A stretch of 64,000 nucleotides of DNA from Vibrio sp. RE88 (lineage in GTDB: Bacteria > Pseudomonadota > Gammaproteobacteria > Enterobacterales > Vibrionaceae). The position numbers and the translations under genes were made by a program. This document shows positions 1 to 8,978 of the stretch, one piece after another; the first letter of the stretch is position 1; each line of letters opens with the position of its first letter. The DNA lies in the NCBI RefSeq assembly GCF_013113835.1, contig NZ_VTYQ01000006.1, positions 310,001-374,000 on the forward strand, given 5' to 3'. The notes under the pieces are model-generated. The model was not told where the DNA came from, did no database searches, and was given only the letters and a program-made list of their open reading frames with translations.

Positions 1-3000
1 CTTGTATTTCTTTTACTTGGTCGGCAGACGCGGGACTATGCCAGTTCAAAAGCACGCCTTTCGACTGATACACACGGCCATCAATCACAACGTCATTGCC
101 TGGAGCATAGTCACGAATAGCAACTGAAAGATCTCTAGATGGAAAACCACCAGAGGTATACAAATTATCTTTGCGAGACGTTTTATCGGTGATTTGGTCT
201 TGCTTCATCTTGATATAACGTTTTCGCCTTTCGATCACTTTGACATGATCGGTATTTAAAGACACCACGTCAGTAGGGAATCCATATCCGGGTAAGAAAC
301 CTTTACGTGCTAACTCGGAAAGTAAGAACTCCCCCTCTAAGCGTTGAATTTGGCTTTCTACTGCAGCTTGAGCTGTTGATAGCGAATTGGGGCTCGCTTC
401 TAAACTTTTAGATTGTTTTTTTAGCAATTGATGCTCAGTGGCCCAAGTCTTGACAATGCGTTTCATATGCTCAGCAGAAGCATCTAGAATTTCGATACGT
501 GATGTTGCATCAAGCGAGGTTCGACGTAACAACGTATCCAATCCGTCTTGTATAAGACCTAATGCTCCATTTACACACCAGTCAACAAATTGATCAGCTT
601 GAGAAGCCATCGATTCATGATCAGACTTGAAAAAGTTGCCGCAATTCAATTTCAACGAATTCTCTGATTTCACGACATGATTTAAAAACGTTGAAAGTAG
701 TAACGAATTCACGTGACGACAAACAATGTAGTCACTTGATAGCGATACATTCGGTACTTTAATTTCTGTATCAAACGCCCATCGAGTGTTCGAGAAGATA
801 TGCTCTCCATGTGGAGTAGATTTACATAACGTAAGTGCAATCGATTTTGTTTCTCCACGACGGCCAGCACGACCTGCACGTTGCAAATAGTTCGCAGGGT
901 TAGGCGGCGCATTATTCATCGCGACTACCGATATACCACCAATATCCACTCCCATTTCCATTGTTGTAGAACAGCTTAAAACGTTTATTTTTCCCTCTTT
1001 AAACTCTTTTTCATACTCACGTAACTGACTCGCCTTAAGCTGTGCAGAGTGTTCTGCGACTCTAAAATAAGGAGTTCGTTCTACAACACGGTCAGCTATA
1101 TCCGACCAAGCATTTTCTTTACGAACATCAATTAACTCTGATTGCTCTTGCCAATCTCTAACTTTGCTTAGATCAATCGTTTCACCACTTTCGGGGTCGC
1201 GGCCAAACGGGAACGGATAACTTGGGGTAGATATTTGTTTACACAAATGTTCAGTACGGTCCCCAGATAAATTCAAATATGGGGTCACCCCTAACAATGG
1301 CTTATCTATGATTTTTTGGGTATGAGGACATTGGTGCTTATCTGCAACTAAAGAGAAACTCACTTGTTGCTCAAGCTCTAAACGATAACCATCGCCACTC
1401 GGTGTCAGTACAGACGACTGCAAAGCCATCCACGCTTGGCGTAAAATTTCATTAATATCGGCACGTGACTCCGCGTCCTCTGCCTCAATGTTTAATGCTG
1501 TAGCCACCAACCTAGCTAACCTTGGTTGGCGTGGCCCATTGCGCCTAATTTTTGGCCATACCTCCACATTCCAAATATGAGTAGGTTCATCTTGTCCTAC
1601 TAAGAAAGCTGGCGAATACTTAGCCCCAATCCAGTTTATTTGCTCATCCGTCAACCTCACGGCTTTCATGCTTCTAACATGAAAATTCACACAAACAGTT
1701 AGGAAATTAATCCATTCTTCACGCGCTTTTTCCGCACTATCAAAGTACCGCATCCATTCATTAGGGGCTGAGTTCGCCCTTTTCTCTAACACCGGATATT
1801 CCATGCAGACTAAGCCCATGGTTTCCAGTGTGTTCTGCCTTTTAGGTCGACTATTGAATTCGCGCAGCAGTAATAGACGAGCTAGCAACTTAGGATTCGC
1901 AACCATATCCATGCGGTCATCGAAATGCTCATAAAACTTTTTGATCCACAGTTTTACTTCTTTCTGTTCTGCTAAAAACTCTTCAACTTCTTGCCAAGTA
2001 ACTCTAATTGGTTTTGCACAGCCTCCCACAAGTTCTGAAATCTTCCCTTCAAGGAACTCAATCATACTTTCGTTGCCATTCTCTTGAGCCATCTTGAGCA
2101 TATCTTGATACTGTTGAAGCTCTGGGCTAGGTTCAGAGCTAGCACTACTTTCTCGGATCGCTTTATCCAAGATCAAATGATAGATTGTCGAACGCAGAAA
2201 CTGCCTTTCAGAATCTTGCTGTGATTTGGCAGAAAAGCGAGCAGTACCTTGTCTGCTATCGGTGAAAGTAATCATGCGACGACCGTTCCAAGGGCCTTTC
2301 AACTGCTCTTTCTTACCATCTTGGCAATATTCTAGTAATGTAGGGATCACCGTAGACAGCATAAATGGTGCACCATTTCTGAAGTGACGGTAAAACTCGA
2401 AATTCTTGATCTTGGTGTGCTGACAGCATGGACAACGCACCGACAAAGCACCGTCACTTTTACGATACCCTTCCACTCGGTGTATTAAATGCGCGCCTGG
2501 AAATTTAGCGGTTTTTACATGTCTCTGGTTGTTTATCCAATATTCACCAGTTTCCTCAAAACTTAGCGGCGAGATGAGAGCAAAACGGTCATACTCTTCG
2601 GAAGGTTCTTCATCATCTTCGATGGTGAGTTCTTCTTCTCCAACAAGGTCCAAGGCAAAGTCATCAATCGATGAATCTGGTTTAGTTAGTCGTAGCTGAG
2701 TATGACTGGTCTCTGAGTCTGTTTTTTCAGTCGCAGCCAGTAAGCTGGTTCCGCAACCATTACAACTAACCATTTCAAATATCGGCGAACCACACGAGCA
2801 CTTCTCTCGGCGTGACATATGAACCATACCAAATCGCCAATCAATCGACTCTAAAGGCGTACCTACCTTTGCCGAACAATCCGAGTTTGAGCAAGCCCAA
2901 AGTCCACCAGCAACCCTGTGGAACAAGTGCAACCTGAACGGAATAAATGCATCGCCATCTGCATTCTTTGTCGAAGCACAGATATCAAGCCATTGAAGTG

Positions 3001-4195
3001 ACTCCTGCTCTGATAACGGCTCCTCAGTTGCAGACAGTAACTTCCCTATCTCGCTCAACGTCATTCTGTTATCGGTTGAACCTAGGCGCTGCCTCAAGGT
3101 TCTTAGAGGTGGTAAGCTTTGTAATACATCGTAGCGTTCTATGTCGTTTGCTATGCTTGAAACACTATCAAGGTTCATCGCCTTAATTTGCTCAAGTTCC
3201 CGCAATGGTTTGATTTCACGCTCGCCTTTCACCAAGTGAACCTGTGTAATATCGACACCAGCTACATCAGCCAAAAACGCTTTTAAATCCGTATCAGAGT
3301 CCTTTCCACCGATCGTTGCAGAGGTAGCGACGAACCTCACTTGATCTGGCGTGACACCAAAGCCATGCATTACACGTCGAAGCAAAAGGGACAACTCAGC
3401 AGCTTGAGAACCGATATAAGTGTGCGCCTCATCTAAAACGATCCAACGCAGTTTGCCTTTAGAACGGTTCAAAATATTTGCGTCTTTTTGGCGAACCAAC
3501 ATGTACTCCAACATCGTAGAGTTGGTCACTAGTATTTGAGCTGGGTTTTCTCTCAATTCCTTGCGAGAAAGCTGCTCATTTGGGTGCTTTTTGCGCTCTG
3601 CTACACTTACTGATTCAGGCGTATCGCCGTTAAACAGGCTAAATTTAACTTGATCACCTAACTGGTGAGTCCATGCTGTTAAACGCTCTCTTTGACTGTT
3701 AATTAATGCATTGAGTGGATATAAGAACAGAGCCTCTACGCCATCTGGCCTGCTGTTGCGTTCAACAATGTCATTCAGAATTGGCACTAAGAAACACTCT
3801 GTCTTACCAGAACCCGTACCACTACTCACAATTACAGACTTAGGAGATGGTTCCAATAGATGAGACCATGCTTCATATTGATGGGAATACGGGTACCAAC
3901 TGCTATCAAAAAGGTAGTCTTCTTTAAGCTCTTTCGGTGGATTTGCCATTGCGTTTACAATCGAGCTGTTTAACAACCCACCCGATAGGTCTCGCATGCT
4001 TTGAGTATGCGGTTTCCAGCCAAAGGTAGCTTCAAATACAGGGTCAGCAAGAAACGCCCCGTCTTTACCTGGGGATTGAGAAAACGACTGCCACAAGAAC
4101 TCCCGCAACGGCTTAGATCGCAAACCAAATTGGCCTAAAGTAGCGCGCGCTGCGCGTTTAGTCAGTTGGTCAACTAAAGACTCAAAATATTGCAT
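1..4195 (-). CDS. druE: DruE-like DEAD/DEAH helicase of Druantia type III (partial, cut by window edge)
   Basis: The frame is open from an ATG at 4195 to the left edge, about 1398 residues with no stop, so the C-terminus lies outside. Visible helicase motifs are GTGSGKT at residues 126-132, DEAH at 255-258, SAT at 292-294 and QRAGRAGRR near residue 1100. A cysteine-rich, probably zinc-binding patch (CxxxxC, CxC, CxxC) lies near residues 427-475. This layout fits the large DUF1998-linked superfamily 2 helicases found in Druantia (DruE) and DISARM (DrmA). Druantia III is favoured because the only partner is the 1100-residue gene 16 nt upstream, with no DrmB or DrmC visible, and because Zorya II lies in the same island. 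DUF1998 itself would be beyond the edge. The helicase call is firm; the system assignment is inference. Confidence 0.72.
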   Translation of the reverse strand, partial: MQYFESLVDQLTKRAARATLGQFGLRSKPLREFLWQSFSQSPGKDGAFLADPVFEATFGWKPHTQSMRDLSGGLLNSSIVNAMANPPKELKEDYLFDSSWYPYSHQYEAWSHLLEPSPKSVIVSSGTGSGKTECFLVPILNDIVERNSRPDGVEALFLYPLNALINSQRERLTAWTHQLGDQVKFSLFNGDTPESVSVAERKKHPNEQLSRKELRENPAQILVTNSTMLEYMLVRQKDANILNRSKGKLRWIVLDEAHTYIGSQAAELSLLLRRVMHGFGVTPDQVRFVATSATIGGKDSDTDLKAFLADVAGVDITQVHLVKGEREIKPLRELEQIKAMNLDSVSSIANDIERYDVLQSLPPLRTLRQRLGSTDNRMTLSEIGKLLSATEEPLSEQESLQWLDICASTKNADGDAFIPFRLHLFHRVAGGLWACSNSDCSAKVGTPLESIDWRFGMVHMSRREKCSCGSPIFEMVSCNGCGTSLLAATEKTDSETSHTQLRLTKPDSSIDDFALDLVGEEELTIEDDEEPSEEYDRFALISPLSFEETGEYWINNQRHVKTAKFPGAHLIHRVEGYRKSDGALSVRCPCCQHTKIKNFEFYRHFRNGAPFMLSTVIPTLLEYCQDGKKEQLKGPWNGRRMITFTDSRQGTARFSAKSQQDSERQFLRSTIYHLILDKAIRESSASSEPSPELQQYQDMLKMAQENGNESMIEFLEGKISELVGGCAKPIRVTWQEVEEFLAEQKEVKLWIKKFYEHFDDRMDMVANPKLLARLLLLREFNSRPKRQNTLETMGLVCMEYPVLEKRANSAPNEWMRYFDSAEKAREEWINFLTVCVNFHVRSMKAVRLTDEQINWIGAKYSPAFLVGQDEPTHIWNVEVWPKIRRNGPRQPRLARLVATALNIEAEDAESRADINEILRQAWMALQSSVLTPSGDGYRLELEQQVSFSLVADKHQCPHTQKIIDKPLLGVTPYLNLSGDRTEHLCKQISTPSYPFPFGRDPESGETIDLSKVRDWQEQSELIDVRKENAWSDIADRVVERTPYFRVAEHSAQLKASQLREYEKEFKEGKINVLSCSTTMEMGVDIGGISVVAMNNAPPNPANYLQRAGRAGRRGETKSIALTLCKSTPHGEHIFSNTRWAFDTEIKVPNVSLSSDYIVCRHVNSLLLSTFLNHVVKSENSLKLNCGNFFKSDHESMASQADQFVDWCVNGALGLIQDGLDTLLRRTSLDATSRIEILDASAEHMKRIVKTWATEHQLLKKQSKSLEASPNSLSTAQAAVESQIQRLEGEFLLSELARKGFLPGYGFPTDVVSLNTDHVKVIERRKRYIKMKQDQITDKTSRKDNLYTSGGFPSRDLSVAIRDYAPGNDVVIDGRVYQSKGVLLNWHSPASADQVKEIQ

Positions 4196-4211
4196 GGTTG
4201 GTTTACCTTAT

Positions 4212-7200
4212 TTAGCTATTCACTAGGCCGAAAATCATTTTATGTGTAAGAGCGAACACTTGCTCAAAGTACTCAGGGTCAAAGCTTTTGTATTCTCTTA
4301 TCGCATGTACTACCTCTGGTGACATTCTCAGCGATGCAGAGCCACAAGTAGACAAAGCCAGCAGTACTGGCGCATTCATCACGTTATTGCGGTACAGGTC
4401 CTTATTCGTGAAACACACTCCAGCTAACTGCTGGTCGACAGCTCTAATTGAACTCTTGAATATGTGTTCTGAAAATTCGCAAGGCCACTGAGATTCGTTG
4501 TATTGATTATTCAATGCATTTCGCAGGTCAAACAATTGCTGAATATAGGCGGCAGGATTAAGAGAAGGCTTCTCTCGATTAGCATCGATTTTATGCATCA
4601 AAAGTGCCTTAAGGCTTTGTAAGCCTTGGTATCGAGTTACTAATTCGTCTAATACCGATTCAATTTGACCGCAGATAATGTCCGAAAAGTCGTTGCCGTA
4701 AATCTCGATACGCGAAGTATAGAAAGCACTCACTACCGCGATCGCATCTCGAGCTTTAATAGAGTGCCATAAGAAAGGAAACTGCTGACTAAATTGCCAT
4801 ATACGCTCGGCTTCTTTCTTATTTGCGCTTAGTAGCATCGCGAGCATGAATTCAGGCTTATTGATTGCACCTCTCCACAGATCAAACGCAGTTAGTGGAA
4901 CACTATCGAAGGCCAACAACGCTTTGATGTACTTCCATTCAGGCGCACTAAATTCTGTCGCCAACTGACCGCAAACCGCAGAAAACTTCTCTAGACGCTC
5001 CTTACGGGCCCCAATAGATGCCGCTTCTTCTAGTCGATTACTTGGCGACGATAACAGCTCAAGGTCTTTACTCCACATCAAAGGTCTTACACCCTGTTCG
5101 GCTTCATCAGCATAAATAAGCCAAGCACCGGGCGATACATCTTCTTCTGGGAAATACCACTGTCCGTCATTCTTGGTTAAAGTAATCGGTGCATAAGTTG
5201 GGTTATCCAAAGGCACCATCGAAAGTGTGCCCATGAATCTATCGTCTTCGATTTCAACCGTGCCTTGGGCTCTGTTTGGAATGAGAGCATTGCTGTATGC
5301 ATTAACACTAAAGTGGAAAATGGAATGTGCATTGTCTAATACCGATACCCTAACCCCGGCATCTAATGAAGATGATAGAGCTAGAAGGGACTCAATATCC
5401 TCTTTAAACGTTGCTAAGGAAAATCCAGTAGATAAAACATCACCTTTTGGCAAAGTTCGCTTCACGTAAGCTGACTTAGAAAAAGCACCATAAATGTCTC
5501 TAGCGAGGAGTTTAAACTCCACTTCTAACGAATCACTAACGCCATAACCAAATAGCTCATACCGATTAAGCGTATCAACTAAAATCGCTTCAGCATTACG
5601 AATCGCCTCTCCTCCAGAGCTAATCAGGCAGATACCTTTAGCAGGGAATGGCAATGTTATCGACAACGACTTTGCTTGATCTTGCCACCATAATAAAACG
5701 TCAACTTGTGCTGGTGGGTGAGCTTGATGACTGCGCATATCCAAAGTACGTTTAGGTTCATTAGAGTCTTGCTGAGAATACGATAAGACCGAACTAGGCA
5801 GAACATCGAGTTGTTCTGCGTCCTTTAATGCAATGGATGGCAGTGGTTTATTAGAATAGAAGCCAATTTGACCGACTTGTACCGTGTGGCTCGGTTGCAG
5901 TTCAATAGAAAAATCATCCGGTAACAAACCTACGGTAAAACGCTTAACAGGTTTGTTGTTTTCAAACAAGGCGATCTCAACCTTACCAAAAGGTACCGTA
6001 TTCATTGACTGCCATTGCTCAAGCATTGTGTTGCGCCAGCGAAGCTGGGTGTTTGGCAATTGTGATTGCTGACCATTTTCATCAATGGCGATCAAGCTAG
6101 GCACACCAATAAAACACTTCCTTGGGGTAGTTTGATAAGGAATGGCCTTACCAACTAAATTGAACTCAAGAGATTTTCCATCTTCTTGCTCAAGTGACAC
6201 ACAATAGTCGTCAAAATAAAATTCCGTACCTATTTGAGTATTAACATCATAAAGAACACGTCCATTCATTAGACCTGCTGTAGCAAGTGTTGAATGCGAC
6301 AAGTGAACTGGCACTGAAACTAGAGCGTTCGCCTCTGCACATTCGACACTTCCGGCACCTTTGAGCAGCCACTCATCATTATGTTGTGTGAATACCCAAG
6401 GTTCATTAGCATCAACTCCCGCGCTACCAAGCACTGAAGCGAACCATTCATTACCAACGTCATCCGTTGCTTTCAATTGTATATCGCTGTCGAACCACTC
6501 TGCAGGAAGAGACTTAGTATAAACATCTAATAAGTAATACTCAGAGTTAGCCCCGCGCTTAAATGCCTTTGCCAATAAAAGGCTCTTATTGCCCACTGCA
6601 AACAGGTTTATACGGTCAGGCAAATTCACGCTATTAAACAGTTGCTGTAAGAAAATGGCATTAAGACGAGACTTCAGCGTGATGTCAATTTGGTTCTGCC
6701 ACTGATAGTCGTCATCCGATGCCGACATATCCATCATTGAAGCGTAATGAGAATACGATCTACGCAGGGAGCGAAGAATCTTAATAGAGTTTGGTAATCG
6801 ACGTTGAACTTCAACTGCAAGACCAAGCGCATTACCCAAAAGAGTTCGAGCGGCTTCAGGTTCCATGTTCAAAGGTAAACCTTGCGACCAATTAGCATCG
6901 ACCGTATTCAAGTAATGAAGCGGGTCACTTTGCTCGTCTAGCCCGTGTTTATCGACCAGATAATAAATGGATTCAGCAACTTGGGCGACAATACTATAAA
7001 CCGTCTCATCACGATATGAAGCCGCGATATAATTCGCATGTGCTTTAGCAACAGATGCCGCGCTTAATCGTGAGTTAGCAAATTGCCCATAATCGTGAAT
7101 CACTTGTTCAAAATAATGCGCAAGCCTGCTATTAGGGTCTTGGATAAGAGTTTGTGGCAAGCCACCTTCAACCGCCACAGTGCCAAGTAACATACGTCCC

Positions 7201-7586
7201 TTAGTGTTACTCAATACCTTTCGTCCCCAATAGCTTAAACCCTTAGCAACAATCTCACTTCTTTGAGTTGGTGAAATTTCGTTGGCCTGCAAGCCGAGAG
7301 ACTCCAGTACAGGTTCCCAAGCCCAAACACCGCCTTGAAAAGACGTGCGCCACCACTCAGCCGCATACAATACAAAACACCCAGCCCATTCCCTTGTTGG
7401 CCTATTCGAATAGGTGTGAATACCATTACTTTCGACGCTAGCTATTAATGACTGCTTGAGTAACTCAAACTCCAATGCGGTCACTTTATAACTGTAAACA
7501 GGTTGAGCATTTGGTTTGGTCAACTCTCTTGCATCTAGTATTGAAGAAAGAACCTTTCTGTATGTTTGCATGATGAACCCTGACAT
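4212..7586 (-). CDS. druH: DruH-like protein of Druantia type III, large protein of unknown function
   Basis: This 1124-aa protein has no signal peptide, membrane segment or recognisable catalytic motif. The first half looks helical (residues 1-330); the middle looks beta-rich, and a helical tail follows. It ends 16 nt before the large helicase, so the two are almost certainly co-transcribed. Type III Druantia is defined as DruH plus DruE, and a protein of about this size directly before a DUF1998-type helicase matches that layout. The name rests on context and length rather than on motifs. An alternative start is the in-frame ATG at 7571, preceded by AGGG; the ATG at 7586 is preceded by AGGCG, so the choice is open. 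mcrC ends 87 nt upstream, which leaves room for a separate promoter. Confidence 0.62.
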   Translation of the reverse strand: MSGFIMQTYRKVLSSILDARELTKPNAQPVYSYKVTALEFELLKQSLIASVESNGIHTYSNRPTREWAGCFVLYAAEWWRTSFQGGVWAWEPVLESLGLQANEISPTQRSEIVAKGLSYWGRKVLSNTKGRMLLGTVAVEGGLPQTLIQDPNSRLAHYFEQVIHDYGQFANSRLSAASVAKAHANYIAASYRDETVYSIVAQVAESIYYLVDKHGLDEQSDPLHYLNTVDANWSQGLPLNMEPEAARTLLGNALGLAVEVQRRLPNSIKILRSLRRSYSHYASMMDMSASDDDYQWQNQIDITLKSRLNAIFLQQLFNSVNLPDRINLFAVGNKSLLLAKAFKRGANSEYYLLDVYTKSLPAEWFDSDIQLKATDDVGNEWFASVLGSAGVDANEPWVFTQHNDEWLLKGAGSVECAEANALVSVPVHLSHSTLATAGLMNGRVLYDVNTQIGTEFYFDDYCVSLEQEDGKSLEFNLVGKAIPYQTTPRKCFIGVPSLIAIDENGQQSQLPNTQLRWRNTMLEQWQSMNTVPFGKVEIALFENNKPVKRFTVGLLPDDFSIELQPSHTVQVGQIGFYSNKPLPSIALKDAEQLDVLPSSVLSYSQQDSNEPKRTLDMRSHQAHPPAQVDVLLWWQDQAKSLSITLPFPAKGICLISSGGEAIRNAEAILVDTLNRYELFGYGVSDSLEVEFKLLARDIYGAFSKSAYVKRTLPKGDVLSTGFSLATFKEDIESLLALSSSLDAGVRVSVLDNAHSIFHFSVNAYSNALIPNRAQGTVEIEDDRFMGTLSMVPLDNPTYAPITLTKNDGQWYFPEEDVSPGAWLIYADEAEQGVRPLMWSKDLELLSSPSNRLEEAASIGARKERLEKFSAVCGQLATEFSAPEWKYIKALLAFDSVPLTAFDLWRGAINKPEFMLAMLLSANKKEAERIWQFSQQFPFLWHSIKARDAIAVVSAFYTSRIEIYGNDFSDIICGQIESVLDELVTRYQGLQSLKALLMHKIDANREKPSLNPAAYIQQLFDLRNALNNQYNESQWPCEFSEHIFKSSIRAVDQQLAGVCFTNKDLYRNNVMNAPVLLALSTCGSASLRMSPEVVHAIREYKSFDPEYFEQVFALTHKMIFGLVNS

Positions 7587-7673
7587 AGTGTGGCGCCTTA
7601 AAATGCGCTCGATTCGAACCTATTTTGTAATTGATAATTTACGGTATTTAATGAATAAATGCTGTACGTAAGC

Positions 7674-8978
7674 TTACGAAAACAATGTATTACGCGAAAA
7701 TTTATCTGGCAAAATGAGACGACTATCGCCATTTAGATCTGACTCAAATGGCACAACCCATAACTTTAGTGTGTCGCTAAATTCGAAACTGCATTCTATG
7801 GGTTTATTAAAAAATTGGTGAGCGGGATAAATCAAAAAAAGGTCACCTTTCCCATTTAGATATTTATGCCCATAAGCAAACATTTGATAGAGATCGGATT
7901 GAGAAAGCCCGTAATTGTTTTCTTCGATATCAAGCAGCTTCCATTTAGTGTCGAGAATCAGTTTTAAGCCATCTGGTAAACTGAGCAACAAATCAGGTTT
8001 AAGTTGAAATTGATCGCGAGCGTTATGAGTAACCAAGTACTTTGATGAGGCCTGAGTGGTCAACTCAACGTCACCAGGGAGTTGTTTCCTGAGTACCGAC
8101 GCTACGTAACTTTCAAATACTGCTTCCATTGGGAACAATAAGGAAAGCGCGCTGCTGTGGCCTCTCATACTCAGCGGTGAGAAGCCATCCAGTATCAGTT
8201 TTGCCCACTCAAGAGGCTGATGATAATCATTCATTCCCCTGTCCAGCTTAAGGTCGTTGATATCTTGTTTAACTGACTTACAGTTTGGGACATCTGCAAA
8301 AGCAAACTGTAGCTCACGCAACAATTTCTGGTTAGTCGCTAGCCTTGTGTACTGACCTAACTTCAACAAAGCCGTTTTAACAAGTCGATTGGCCGGACGG
8401 TTAAGCAAGTATTCATCGAACTCGACGTAAAACTTGTGTTTGTTAACTAGGTTGAACCTAATTTGCTGAGAAACTCGCAGCTTGCCCTTTTGGAAGTGAA
8501 GGTTATCTTCTTGAGTGACATAGTCACTTTTCAGCCCTCGCTTAACCAAAGAATTTACCGACTGCAAAAACTGACTAATGAATACCTCTAAAAGGGGCAT
8601 TTGCTTTGTAGCGATACTAGCTTGATTGGAAGAAACGAAGCGAAATGAACCCAAATGTTGCAGCATCATCAACAACATATCGCGGGATTCTGAAACTGCT
8701 TGTTCAATGCTTTCGGACTTGCGCCCTGTTTTGGGTAGCACTTCAATATGCTCTCCTGTCGGTGCGAACAATACACCAACGTAGTTTTTCACTTGAAGCA
8801 ACTCATGGCCAAAACGCTTGGTTAAACCTAAGCACTTATTGGTATCAGATTCTCCGGCGCTTAAACTCACATCCTTTAAATACTCAAATGCACGTTTCGA
8901 AATAGGCGTTGCGCCTAGTTCTTCACTTGCAGCTTTGTCATACGTTAAATAGCCATATTCAAATACGGTGGTGTGCAT
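7674..8978 (-). CDS. mcrC: McrC family 5-methylcytosine restriction nuclease subunit
   Basis: This 434-aa protein is the nuclease partner of McrB in modification-dependent restriction. It shows the McrC layout: an N-terminal DUF2357-like region with the phrase VGVLFAPTGEHIEVLPK near residue 70, then a C-terminal PD-(D/E)xK nuclease with a KPDLLL motif followed by LILDTKWK (catalytic D and DxK). Its start overlaps the mcrB stop by a base at 8978, which implies translational coupling. McrBC cuts DNA carrying modified cytosine when GTP-driven McrB translocates. Nothing in this subunit looks broken, so its activity should depend on the frameshifted mcrB upstream. Confidence 0.88.
   Translation of the reverse strand: MHTTVFEYGYLTYDKAASEELGATPISKRAFEYLKDVSLSAGESDTNKCLGLTKRFGHELLQVKNYVGVLFAPTGEHIEVLPKTGRKSESIEQAVSESRDMLLMMLQHLGSFRFVSSNQASIATKQMPLLEVFISQFLQSVNSLVKRGLKSDYVTQEDNLHFQKGKLRVSQQIRFNLVNKHKFYVEFDEYLLNRPANRLVKTALLKLGQYTRLATNQKLLRELQFAFADVPNCKSVKQDINDLKLDRGMNDYHQPLEWAKLILDGFSPLSMRGHSSALSLLFPMEAVFESYVASVLRKQLPGDVELTTQASSKYLVTHNARDQFQLKPDLLLSLPDGLKLILDTKWKLLDIEENNYGLSQSDLYQMFAYGHKYLNGKGDLFLIYPAHQFFNKPIECSFEFSDTLKLWVVPFESDLNGDSRLILPDKFSRNTLFS

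Noticed and set aside
1..4195. DISARM drmA as the identity of the large helicase
   Set aside because: No drmB, drmC or DISARM methylase is next to it; the single large partner gene fits Druantia III better. Not fully excluded, because the left side is cut.
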